Assembly (NCBI RefSeq): GCF_002753895.1
Contig: NZ_NJER01000001.1
Location: 1,178,910-1,242,909, forward strand
Direction: 5' to 3'
Length of the DNA stretch: 64,000 nucleotides
Origin: Halobacteriovorax sp. JY17
Lineage (GTDB): Bacteria > Bdellovibrionota > Bacteriovoracia > Bacteriovoracales > Bacteriovoracaceae
Below the pieces are notes generated by a model that was not told the DNA's origin, did not search any database, and saw nothing but the letters and a program-made list of their open reading frames with translations. The position numbers and the translations under genes were made by a program. Of this stretch, positions 1-7,488 are shown piece after piece. The stretch's first letter is position 1, and every line of letters starts with the position of its first letter.

Positions 1-1273
1 TTAAATACTCACATGAACCGGTATTCTTATTAAACCTTCTTGCAACAACAATACTAGCGTGGCGAGAGTCTTCGTCGTAATCAAGCAAGTTACTCAAACT
101 TGATGCTTTATAATTTACGCCCACAATATCGCCGGACTCAAGTTTTTTATTTATAGTATTTACCATTGAATTAGTTGAAGTTAGCATTCCACTACTTTCA
201 AATTTTAAGTTCTGAGAGTTTCTGATTCTATTCTTACAACTCTTGGCCACTAAATTATCAATAAAGTCATTTGCAGAAGAAGACCTCTTTAATATCGTCA
301 TTAAACTCTGTGCGTTTACAGAAGGGAATAGAACATTAAACTCTCCCTCTATACGGTTACAAACAAGATCTTGCTCAAAGGAACTCACCGCCCTTCTATA
401 TCTAGTTCCTTTTAAATCATTTTGACCAAAAACTAAGCCCGCCTCTGTTGTTCTCTTTCTAAAGCTCTCATAAATTTTTTCCATTCTTTGGTACTCTTTC
501 ATCAAATTAGAATCGGTAGAAAATTTATAATCGTCACTAGGGAGCTGACTTTCTAAACAAAGTCCACGTTTCAATGCGGAATTCGCAGCGTCCGAAGCAA
601 ATCCCCCTTCCATATTAGTTTCATTACTACCAAAGATATCACTAAGAGAGCCTTCATTAAAACTATTGGCTATATCCACTGCTGAAACTTTCTTTCCAAT
701 TTTATGACCAATGAGATCAGCGGCAGCAAAAGCATAGCACCATCCGATGGAATCTTGATTTCTTGGTTTATCAATAATTTTCCCATTTCTTTTTTCTACT
801 AGAGGTGGTTTTCTATTATCGATATTTGAACATTTAGACTTTCGTCCCTGAGAGTTCCTCGAACCATTTCTATTCAACCTCCAGAGCTCAACAGAGTTAA
901 GAGGATTCGATACTCCCAATTTCTTTCTCACTCTCTCAATTTCAGAGATCTCCCATGTTGGAGCACGAAATTGACTGACTCTCCTCGCCTCTTTAACCAT
1001 TAAATCGAGATGGTTCTTTAATCCATTTTTCTGTAATCGAGTAAAGCTATTTTGAAGTTTAGAGCTAATCTCTCTTTTACAAAAATGATTTGCAGTTCTT
1101 TTAAGAGTTTCTATTTCTTTAGTGACATCACGCCTTTTTGAATTTTCGATAATTTTTTCATATTGCCCTTCTATGTATTCGCCATATTTTTTACATTCGT
1201 TAAAAGGAAGTTTTCCATTGGCCAAGGGTGACAAGATTAGTAATACTAGAATTTTAATCGATATTTTTTTCAA
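1..1273 (-). CDS. Secreted papain-like (C1-type) cysteine protease-like protein, 3' end cut by window edge
   Basis: An open frame of 424 codons reads leftward off the window edge, so the C-terminus is missing. The start is a TTG at 1273-1271, preceded on its strand by GGGAG about 7 nt away; the nearby GTG at 1286 is in another frame and stops quickly. Residues 1-20 form a signal peptide (KK, hydrophobic core, ending PLANG). The middle of the protein holds Q173, W178 and C179 in NQDSIGWCYAFAA, matching the oxyanion-hole Gln and catalytic Cys-Trp context of papain-fold peptidases. RHASIVVARR supplies a candidate catalytic histidine, H405. The third triad residue (Asn) should lie just outside the window. 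The protein is probably exported to the periplasm or beyond. The substrate is unknown, and catalytic activity is inferred from motifs only. Bases 1274-1444 to its right are an intergenic region without a convincing ORF. Confidence 0.75.
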   Translation of the reverse strand, partial: MKKISIKILVLLILSPLANGKLPFNECKKYGEYIEGQYEKIIENSKRRDVTKEIETLKRTANHFCKREISSKLQNSFTRLQKNGLKNHLDLMVKEARRVSQFRAPTWEISEIERVRKKLGVSNPLNSVELWRLNRNGSRNSQGRKSKCSNIDNRKPPLVEKRNGKIIDKPRNQDSIGWCYAFAAADLIGHKIGKKVSAVDIANSFNEGSLSDIFGSNETNMEGGFASDAANSALKRGLCLESQLPSDDYKFSTDSNLMKEYQRMEKIYESFRKRTTEAGLVFGQNDLKGTRYRRAVSSFEQDLVCNRIEGEFNVLFPSVNAQSLMTILKRSSSANDFIDNLVAKSCKNRIRNSQNLKFESSGMLTSTNSMVNTINKKLESGDIVGVNYKASSLSNLLDYDEDSRHASIVVARRFNKNTGSCEYL

Positions 1274-1444
1274 AGAACTCTCCCACTAAAAAAAATTATA
1301 CTTCAATGAAGGAAAATAATTGATATAGAAAAATAAACCTAGTGCTAAACACCTTAAATCACGACAAAAGACTCTATACCTTAGCTAATATGACTGCCTT
1401 GTTTATGAGTTTAAAGCCCAATACTTTCGTGTTATTTTTAAGAA

Positions 1445-1978
1445 ATGAATATTGATAAAGAATTTGAATTAATTATAGAAAAGTTAAGAAAGAATGAAAG
1501 ACCTCTTATCAAATATAGTGAGGAGGAATTTCACTCCATCAATAAAGAATGGTCAAAACTCTTAGAAGCTAAGAACTTCAAAGAATTGCACAAGATCTTT
1601 TGCATTTTAGACAATACTCAAAATTATTCTAATATCTTTAGTGAGAATATCTTTAAAACTTTCACGCTTAATGATGATGAAATCCTCATCTATAATTTAA
1701 GTGCAGCGAGTAAGCACATCATTGCTTATCACCAAAAAAAGGGTGAGCGCACGCCCTTTGAGTTATTAAATATTTTTAAAGAACTTCTCCATCATCAAAG
1801 CCCTGAGGTTTTAGAGTGGACACTCAGAACAGTTGAGCAATTAGGTAGCCAAGCAATATTTCTAAAAGATGATATAATTAAAGCGAAGCCTGGTATTATG
1901 AGCTTATTTGATAAGCATAAGAAGGCTTCAAAACAAATTATTGAAATGTTAGAAAAGAGATGGAGTCCAAAGAAATGA
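1445..1978 (+). CDS. Hypothetical cytoplasmic protein, 177 aa
   Basis: I do not recognise this family. The protein has no signal peptide or membrane segment and is rich in Lys, Glu and Leu. It appears helical throughout, with paired-helix texture in the second half (FELLNIFKELLHHQ, then VLEWTLRTVEQLG) that is suggestive of a HEAT-like solenoid but too short to assign. The ATG start at 1445 lies downstream of an AT-rich leader without a strong Shine-Dalgarno match. Its stop overlaps the start of the next gene as ATGA at 1975-1978, so the two are almost certainly co-translated. The partner carries a C-terminal zinc ribbon, so the pair may act together, but no function can be inferred. Confidence 0.7.
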   Translation: MNIDKEFELIIEKLRKNERPLIKYSEEEFHSINKEWSKLLEAKNFKELHKIFCILDNTQNYSNIFSENIFKTFTLNDDEILIYNLSAASKHIIAYHQKKGERTPFELLNIFKELLHHQSPEVLEWTLRTVEQLGSQAIFLKDDIIKAKPGIMSLFDKHKKASKQIIEMLEKRWSPKK

Positions 1979-2331
1979 GTTCCGATAACTTTGATCCACA
2001 AGCGGCCTATGAAACTCTAATGAAGGTCACTAATGCCGTAGGACAGAAGCACTTCATTGATGATCCCGAAGCCTATCAAATTCAAATTCGTCCGGACAAA
2101 TCCATCTCTCCAGGTAAGTTTCTCAATGACCCTATTCTTCCAGGTGGCTATAAGGCCCATCCAACAACGATTAGGGCCATGAGGAAAGATATCTTTGTGG
2201 GAACCACAGAGGTTTTTGATGACCTTGCTTTCATTATAAATTGTGAAAGCTGTAAAACTGAAATTGATATCCAATTCTGGCACTTCTGCCCATACTGCGA
2301 AGCTTCATTTCCTAAGTCACGCGTCAAGTAG
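1975..2331 (+). CDS. Small protein with C-terminal zinc-ribbon motif
   Basis: The protein is 118 aa. An in-frame ATG exists at 1960, but the ATG at 1975 is preferred because GGAG (1962-1965) lies 9 nt upstream and it forms a 4-nt ATGA overlap with the preceding stop. The C-terminal third contains C-E-S-C and C-P-Y-C (NCESCKTEIDIQFWHFCPYC), a classic CxxC...CxxC zinc-ribbon arrangement separated by about 13 residues. The N-terminal two thirds is unrecognised and lacks signal peptide or membrane segments. It is coupled to the 177-aa helical protein upstream. The family role is unknown; nucleic-acid or protein binding through the ribbon is possible. The gap of about 200 nt to the next gene holds no other convincing ORF. 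Confidence 0.75.
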   Translation: MSSDNFDPQAAYETLMKVTNAVGQKHFIDDPEAYQIQIRPDKSISPGKFLNDPILPGGYKAHPTTIRAMRKDIFVGTTEVFDDLAFIINCESCKTEIDIQFWHFCPYCEASFPKSRVK

Positions 2332-2529
2332 TTAAAACCGTGTATAGCTGTCAACTTTTGTAAGATTAATAGGTTTTACGAGTGCGCATAGTCGTAAGTA
2401 GATTACTTCTAAATAAATTAAGGATTAGTAAATGTAAGAAATTGCAATACGAGATAGCTTTCAATCGAGTATTTCTTGGGATACAACTGATCAACAACAC
2501 ACACACATATTACACAGGAGAGGAAACTC

Positions 2530-2961
2530 ATGAAACGTGAAAACAGTTACCTCAGCGACAAGCAAGTCGAAAAACTAAAAGACACGCTTCTCGCAGAAAA
2601 GGAAAGAATCTACAATAAATCTCAAAACAGTGAGAACTATTGTCTAGACAAGAACGAACTCAGTGATCCGGTTGATGAAGCTTCAGTAAATGTACAAACC
2701 TCACAGGAGATTCGCTTTAGAAATCGCGACATCTTCTACTTAAAGAAAATTAACAAAGCACTAGGTAAAATTGAAGAAGGTACATACGGCCTTTGCCAAG
2801 AGTGTGACGATGAAATCAATTATGAAAGGCTAATGGCAAGAACAACTGCCGAGCTTTGTATTGGTTGTAAGGAAGAAGCTGAATTGTCTGAAAAGAACAA
2901 CTTCATCCAAAGAAAGTCTAAATCACTTGGTAAAACTCTTTCAGAGCTTTCTTCAAAATAG
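2530..2961 (+). CDS. DksA/TraR-family RNA polymerase-binding C4 zinc-finger protein
   Basis: The protein is 143 aa. The C-terminal zinc finger has C89, C92, C110 and C113 in GLCQECDDEINYERL and ELCIGCKE, as in DksA/TraR. The preceding helical region carries D46-x-x-D49-x-A51 (DPVDEA), matching the DxxDxA coiled-coil tip that DksA inserts into the RNA polymerase secondary channel. DksA proteins modulate transcription with ppGpp, typically repressing rRNA promoters. The start at 2530 is well supported by AGGAGAGG a few bases upstream. The gene is monocistronic in appearance, with about 200 nt of leader and a convergent neighbour. The symbol is left empty because the family has several paralogues (DksA, YocK-like, TraR) and the one-to-one orthologue cannot be decided here. 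Confidence 0.88.
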   Translation: MKRENSYLSDKQVEKLKDTLLAEKERIYNKSQNSENYCLDKNELSDPVDEASVNVQTSQEIRFRNRDIFYLKKINKALGKIEEGTYGLCQECDDEINYERLMARTTAELCIGCKEEAELSEKNNFIQRKSKSLGKTLSELSSK

Positions 2962-2974
2962 AATTGCCGGAGAA

Positions 2975-3637
2975 TTATTCACGACCTAGAGTTTCTAGGT
3001 CGCTCCACTCTCCAATAGAGTGGTAGAAGAATGACTTCTCCGCATACTTTACTGAACTGAGATCTTGAAACTTCGTACTGAACTCAGATTCGCTCCCCCA
3101 GTCTTCCTCGTTTAATTCTATCTTTACTAAACCTTCTGAAATAACTTCAAAAGATTTAAAGTTAATTGCAATAGATCTATCTTCTAATTTCTTTAAGAAG
3201 CTCCCTTCATCAATTCCACTCTCCGATAATGTAAGAACAAGTGTTCCTGGTTTATAGCCATCACAAGTTCCCTCTGAATCTGTGAAACCTACCGACTGAG
3301 TTTTAAATCCATCTTGCTCCACTTGAAGCCAGATACAATATCTCTTATTTTTTTCAACAGCATTAAAGACTAAACTTAGGCCATGAGAGCTGCAAAAGGC
3401 CCTAGCTTCTAGAGCGCCTTCAAAACGAGTAGGAAGATTCAATTCATGAATTCGACCGAGACTCTGATCATTGAGTTCTACACTGATACCTTGATTAAAA
3501 GAGGCCATCTTAACAGAGCCTACTTCCTCCTTTATCCAGCATATTCCTTGATTTAAAGATTTAACCTGTATATCCTCGGCCAGAACCCCTATTGAAAATA
3601 AACCAGTTAATGTTAGGATAAGAAGAGTTTTCTTCAT
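2975..3637 (-). CDS. Secreted hypothetical protein, 220 aa
   Basis: The N-terminus is a textbook signal peptide (MKKTLLILTLTGLFSIGVLA, cleavage probably after LAED or just before), so the protein is exported. The mature part is mixed alpha/beta by composition. It contains three Cys residues after the signal (CWIKEE, FCSSHG, YCIWLQ) plus one in EGTCDGY, compatible with two disulfides. GGAG about 9 nt before the ATG supports the start. No known family is recognised. The gene converges with dksA-like 2530-2961, with 13 nt between stops. Its last codons (DLETLGRE) form a perfect 9-bp inverted repeat in the DNA. Confidence 0.75.
   Translation of the reverse strand: MKKTLLILTLTGLFSIGVLAEDIQVKSLNQGICWIKEEVGSVKMASFNQGISVELNDQSLGRIHELNLPTRFEGALEARAFCSSHGLSLVFNAVEKNKRYCIWLQVEQDGFKTQSVGFTDSEGTCDGYKPGTLVLTLSESGIDEGSFLKKLEDRSIAINFKSFEVISEGLVKIELNEEDWGSESEFSTKFQDLSSVKYAEKSFFYHSIGEWSDLETLGRE
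2982..3002. repeat. Perfect inverted repeat, 9-bp arms and 3-nt loop, between convergent genes
   Basis: Arms cgacctaga (2982-2990) and tctaggtcg (2994-3002) are exactly complementary around a gtt loop. The hairpin lies inside the last codons of the minus-strand secreted protein and 20 nt past the stop of the plus-strand DksA-like gene. No U-tract follows on either strand, so it is not a canonical intrinsic terminator. It may still act as an mRNA 3'-end stabiliser or a Rho-assisted stop for the convergent pair. Confidence 0.5.
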
Positions 3638-3749
3638 AGTATTTCGCTCCGATATTTGCTGTACTTAATTTATCGGATTTAAATTGGACTACTTTACACT
3701 GACTTTACTTTTCTTCGTATAGCGAATGAATTTAATGAGATAGAACGAA

Positions 3750-4154
3750 ATGCCAGACAAAAAAGATCAACTAATCCATGATGTAACTTACTCTTTTTAC
3801 GAAAAGGCCACTACAGACTTTCTTATTGGCTATCAGTTTAGAAAAATTCAAGAATTTAAATCTCTTGATCCACTCTCTCCCCCACTAGAGGCCTTTAAAA
3901 GTCATCTTCCTAGAATTGAAAAATTCTGGCGTGTACAACTTCTAGGAGAGAGAATTACAAAAGAAGAGAAGAGATTTGATCTTATCAATATTCATAAGGC
4001 ACTAAACCCTAATAAGGGAGAAGTCTTAAGATGGGTAAAACTCTTTAACGAAACATTAGATCAATACGAAAGTAGTGATGATAAAGATTTCATCAGAGAA
4101 TGGAGAAGGAAAGTTTCTGAATTTGAAAAGAGATTTCTAACTTTTCTATTTTGA
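3750..4154 (+). CDS. Truncated haemoglobin-like protein (group III-like)
   Basis: The protein is 134 aa, close to the usual globin length, and lacks a signal peptide. The order of elements matches group III truncated haemoglobins: an N-terminal helix with YSFYEKATTDFLIGYQF, then HLPRIEKFWRVQLLGE (helix with FW at 59-60), then a proximal-histidine region INIHKAL with H82, and finally EVLRWVKLFNETLDQ (W95, helix G). Group III globins bind haem and react with O2, NO or peroxide, but physiological roles vary. The call rests on motif spacing rather than an alignment. The start lacks a strong Shine-Dalgarno. The 3' end overlaps the convergent lipoprotein gene by 9 nt. Confidence 0.65.
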   Translation: MPDKKDQLIHDVTYSFYEKATTDFLIGYQFRKIQEFKSLDPLSPPLEAFKSHLPRIEKFWRVQLLGERITKEEKRFDLINIHKALNPNKGEVLRWVKLFNETLDQYESSDDKDFIREWRRKVSEFEKRFLTFLF

Positions 4155-4535
4155 GCTTTTTGGGTTCTTAGCATCAAAGACTTCTTTCACAAAATTCTCA
4201 AGAACAGGCTCACCCTTAACATCATCGAAGAACCAATTTCTGGCGTAGTATTGATTATAAGTAAGTGCAGCAGCTCTCGCATTTTCTTCGGTATCAAATT
4301 CAATGGCAATCAAATCTACTAAGCGCAGTTTTATTCTCTTTCCTGAACCTCTAATACATCCTTTGACATGATAATTTTCACAGAGAATTCTCTTGGCCGG
4401 ATCAGTAATGATGACGAGCTCTATATTAGGATCCTTCGTCTGCGCCATCTTCCACATTTGACTAGCAGAATAGCGCTCTTCTTTTGAGCAGGAAATGAGA
4501 ATGAATAAGGATAGAATAGATATTATTTTTGCCAT
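4146..4535 (-). CDS. Small lipoprotein of unknown function
   Basis: From the ATG at 4535 the protein is 129 aa and begins MAKIISILSLFILISCSK, a lipoprotein signal with lipobox LISC, so the mature Cys should be lipidated. A TTG 18 nt further upstream (4553) would add six residues before the signal and is less likely. The mature domain contains two Cys (LCENYHVKGCIRGSG) and no recognised motif. It lies 42 nt downstream of the DEAD-box helicase gene on the same strand and may be co-transcribed. A TATAAT-like hexamer sits just upstream of the ATG and could provide a separate, nearly leaderless promoter; this is speculative. Confidence 0.7.
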   Translation of the reverse strand: MAKIISILSLFILISCSKEERYSASQMWKMAQTKDPNIELVIITDPAKRILCENYHVKGCIRGSGKRIKLRLVDLIAIEFDTEENARAAALTYNQYYARNWFFDDVKGEPVLENFVKEVFDAKNPKSSK

Positions 4536-4577
4536 AGAGATATTATATACCAATATGGCAAAAACTAGAAATTTGAA

Positions 4578-5858
4578 TTACTTGGTTTTCTTATATCTTG
4601 GAGAATGTCTTCCTCCAACCTGAGGTCTCTTCTTAGCAACTTTCTTAACAGGAACTTCACTAACTTTTCCTCTCGCTACTTTCTTCTTAGTGAGCTCTCT
4701 TTGCATCTTCGTATTAATTGTTGTCAACTTAAGAAGGGATTGCTCCTTGATAGAAGTATTAATTCTAGAAATTAAATTAAGATCTCTTGAAGTTACGAAG
4801 TTATAAACACTTCCCTTTCTTCCTCCACGCCCCACACGTCCACTTCTATGAATATAAAAGACTGCTTCAAATGGAAGATCGTAATTAAGTACCCAATTTA
4901 GAGATGGAATATCAATCCCTCTAGCGGCGATATCAGTACAGATCATCACCCCTCCTTTATCTCTAAATTTCTTCATAGAAGCATTTCTATCTTTAGCTTC
5001 CATCTCTCCATTTAAAATAAAGAATCTCTTACTTGGATATTTTACTTTCAAGAAATCATAAAGTTCAGTCGTAGTTTCTTTTCTATTACAGAAAATCATC
5101 CCACTACCATTTGCCTGCTTTTCAAGGAAAAGCTCTACCATAGAGTTCTTTTCTTTTTGACCAATATCAATATTGAAAGTTTCAATATCTTGCTTTATTG
5201 AATGGCCACCGACTTCAAGCATTTTAAAATCAACTTTGCTAAAAACTTCTTCTTTAAATTTATCAAAGTCATTTGGCATTGTTGCCGAGATTAGACCAAC
5301 AGTACAATCATCCCATTCGCAGTATCCCCAGAGCTTTTGAATATCTTTGAAAAATCCCATATCAAGAAGAGTATCAGCTTCATCGAGAATGAAGTACTTT
5401 ACTTCACTAAGTGTAATTTCCTTCTTCTCAAGCATTTGAGCAAGTCTTCCAGGACCAGTGATCAGTACATCAATTGCAGATGTTCCAAGGTCTCTACTCT
5501 TTTGACCTTTTTCCCCACCAAGAAGTTGTCTTACTCTTAATTTTGCAAAGTGAGAGATATCTTTAAAAACTTGATAGACCTGTGAAGTCAGCTCCTTTGT
5601 TGGCAGAATGATTAACGCCTTCGGCGCACCTGGAATTGTTTCCACATTTCTATCTTCTACTTCTTTTAAGTTTTGAACAATTGGAAGAGCGTAAGAGAGA
5701 GTTTTCCCCGTCCCAGTTTTTCCAAGTAGAGAAATTGACTCTTTCTTAGCAAGAAGAGGAATTCCTTTTACCTGAACAGGAGTTGGTGTTTTAAAACCTT
5801 GATCTTCAATATATCTAAGCAACTCTGCATTATGTAGTAAATCTTCAAACTTCGACAT
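4578..5858 (-). CDS. DEAD-box ATP-dependent RNA helicase
   Basis: From the ATG at 5858, which has AAGGAAG just upstream, the protein is 426 aa; an upstream in-frame start at 5900 lacks such support. Superfamily 2 motifs appear in order: Q motif (GFKTPTPVQ, residues 21-29), motif I GKTGTGKT (46-53), PTKEL, GG, a TPGR-like GPGR, motif II DEAD (159-162), motif III SAT (191-193), ARGID and HRSGRVGR. The tail after about residue 360 is strongly basic (KKKVARGKVSEVPVKK...), typical of RhlE/CsdA-type RNA-binding extensions. It unwinds RNA duplexes in ribosome assembly or mRNA decay; the exact subfamily is not resolved. A second DEAD-box gene lies at the right end of the window. Confidence 0.93.
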   Translation of the reverse strand: MSKFEDLLHNAELLRYIEDQGFKTPTPVQVKGIPLLAKKESISLLGKTGTGKTLSYALPIVQNLKEVEDRNVETIPGAPKALIILPTKELTSQVYQVFKDISHFAKLRVRQLLGGEKGQKSRDLGTSAIDVLITGPGRLAQMLEKKEITLSEVKYFILDEADTLLDMGFFKDIQKLWGYCEWDDCTVGLISATMPNDFDKFKEEVFSKVDFKMLEVGGHSIKQDIETFNIDIGQKEKNSMVELFLEKQANGSGMIFCNRKETTTELYDFLKVKYPSKRFFILNGEMEAKDRNASMKKFRDKGGVMICTDIAARGIDIPSLNWVLNYDLPFEAVFYIHRSGRVGRGGRKGSVYNFVTSRDLNLISRINTSIKEQSLLKLTTINTKMQRELTKKKVARGKVSEVPVKKVAKKRPQVGGRHSPRYKKTK

Positions 5859-5978
5859 TTCTCTTCCTTCAATAAAATATAAGTGTTCGATTTTTAACAA
5901 AGGAGTTACTTAAAGTCATTACCTTTAAATTAATTACACGTTAAATTTAAGCTTTAAAATTAAGTATTTAGAGAGGTT

Positions 5979-6006
5979 AAAAAAAATGGCCCCAGAGACT
6001 GAGGCC
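5979..6006 (-). terminator. Intrinsic terminator of the outer-membrane-protein-like gene
   Basis: On the minus strand GGCCTCAG pairs with CTGGGGCC (8 bp, one G-U) around a 3-nt loop, and is followed by ATTTTTTTT. The stem occupies 5988-6006 and begins 14 nt past the stop of the 6020-7315 gene. This is a canonical Rho-independent terminator. Confidence 0.88.
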
Positions 6007-6019
6007 AAAAGTGTTAAAT

Positions 6020-7315
6020 CTAGAAGAATAATCTAAAATTAGCTGAGTAGTAATTAGATACTTTGATGTCATCAACTTTATCTTTAACAGCAAATTTTCC
6101 TTGAAGATCAAGTTGAAGAAGCCATAGTTTAGCGGCAACTCCAAGAGTTAAATGCTCAGTATCAACCTGCGTTCTAAAAGTAAGAGCAAGTCTCTCTTCC
6201 CAAGTGTGCATTCCCCAATCAGCCCCAAGATAGAATCCATCACCGATTCCATATCCACTTCTCATATGAGTTCCTGCAAATGGAGAGAGTTTAAAGAAAC
6301 TTAATTTATAGTCAGCTTGACCGTGCAGTCTAATTAAGGCGCTGTTGCCATAAGATGGTGTTCCTTCATCTTCAGAAGAAATTTCTGCAAGCTTTAATTC
6401 TTCCACAGCAGCAAATGCTGAGTAATTTGAATTCTTATAACCAAATCTATAATCAATTGCCGCATTAATAAGAGTGTTATTAGCAGTATCAATATTACCA
6501 CCACCACCAAGTAGGATTACCCCATCGGCTCTCTTTTTAATATCAAGTCTTCCAAGTCCGTAAAGTCCAAATGTCCCAAAGAAGTGCTCACCCTTTGTGT
6601 AATCAAACCAAAGACCAGCTTTCGCTTCTACTTTAGCGTAGATATCAACACTTGGAGTAGTTGTCGTTGTTGTTGCAATTGATGACTCATAAGGAATTTT
6701 ATCTACGTTATAAGTATCCTTAATTTGATCAGCTTGAGCTTGAGTAATACCATTTCCAACACATAGGACAAGTAAATCTTTTCCATTATCAGCTGGATTG
6801 TTATTTGTTACAATTGTATTCAAGCAACTCTTAAGAGCTGTTCGAATATTAGCAGGAATTTCATCAAGATTATCAATAATTGTAGAAATACTACTCTGCT
6901 CTTTCTTTGGTGTAAGGACGGCTAGAACACCTGCTCCAAATCTAAAATTTGGCTTGAAATCAATATCAAAGGCCTTAAAAGAAAAGATTGGGATCCCAAA
7001 ATCGACTTTAGCTCTTAGCACTTGCTCCTTATCATAGTATTTTTCAAGAATTCTATTGGCCTCAGCAAGGTCAGCAGTAACACTTCCCGAGTTAATATCA
7101 CCAATTTTATCAGCATCATCCTTTAAATCCATGGCATCAGTTGTCACTGCCCCATTAATATTTAAATAGAAATCATGACCGTATGGTCTAAGCATCTCTT
7201 GGGTTTTAAATTTATCATCGATCAATTTCGCACGATCAACAATATCGTAAGAAAAAGAATTTGTAGCAACTAGCCCTAAGCATCCTGCTAGAGCAAGGTT
7301 CTTCCATGTGGTCAT
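6020..7315 (-). CDS. Secreted, probably outer-membrane beta-barrel protein
   Basis: The protein is 431 aa. It has an N-terminal signal peptide (hydrophobic ALAGCLGLVATNSFS, cleavage near SFSYD). The second half alternates polar and aromatic/hydrophobic residues in strand-like runs separated by Gly/Asp turns (FGTFGLYGLGRLDI, FSPFAGTHMRSGYGIGDGFYLGADWGMHTW). The chain ends in NFRLFF, a C-terminal aromatic characteristic of BAM-inserted outer-membrane proteins. Two Cys sit in a central loop (SCLNTIV...LLVLCVG). The family is not identified. The promoter region (7316-7488) is shared with the divergent FHA protein gene, and AGGAGAG precedes the ATG. A strong terminator follows. Confidence 0.7.
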   Translation of the reverse strand: MTTWKNLALAGCLGLVATNSFSYDIVDRAKLIDDKFKTQEMLRPYGHDFYLNINGAVTTDAMDLKDDADKIGDINSGSVTADLAEANRILEKYYDKEQVLRAKVDFGIPIFSFKAFDIDFKPNFRFGAGVLAVLTPKKEQSSISTIIDNLDEIPANIRTALKSCLNTIVTNNNPADNGKDLLVLCVGNGITQAQADQIKDTYNVDKIPYESSIATTTTTTPSVDIYAKVEAKAGLWFDYTKGEHFFGTFGLYGLGRLDIKKRADGVILLGGGGNIDTANNTLINAAIDYRFGYKNSNYSAFAAVEELKLAEISSEDEGTPSYGNSALIRLHGQADYKLSFFKLSPFAGTHMRSGYGIGDGFYLGADWGMHTWEERLALTFRTQVDTEHLTLGVAAKLWLLQLDLQGKFAVKDKVDDIKVSNYYSANFRLFF

Positions 7316-7488
7316 TTACACTCTCCTGTGTTTGTAAGAATTTCTTATTATTATCGTGAGTTAACGACTTTATTACCACGGGGAAAATTTGTTTAATTCA
7401 TTCCAATGAAATGGACAGAATCACTTGCATAAATTAGCTTTAGCACCGAAAATAGAGAGAGCTTAATTTTTTATAAAGGTTTCAATTC

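Noticed and set aside
243-425. 60-codon plus-strand frame near the left edge
   Set aside because: It lies inside the long papain-like gene on the minus strand and has no signal, motif or ribosome site.
2017-2354. Minus-strand frames of 68-88 codons opposite the zinc-ribbon gene
   Set aside because: They have no ribosome site or recognised motif. The plus-strand gene is supported by the zinc-ribbon Cys and ATGA coupling.
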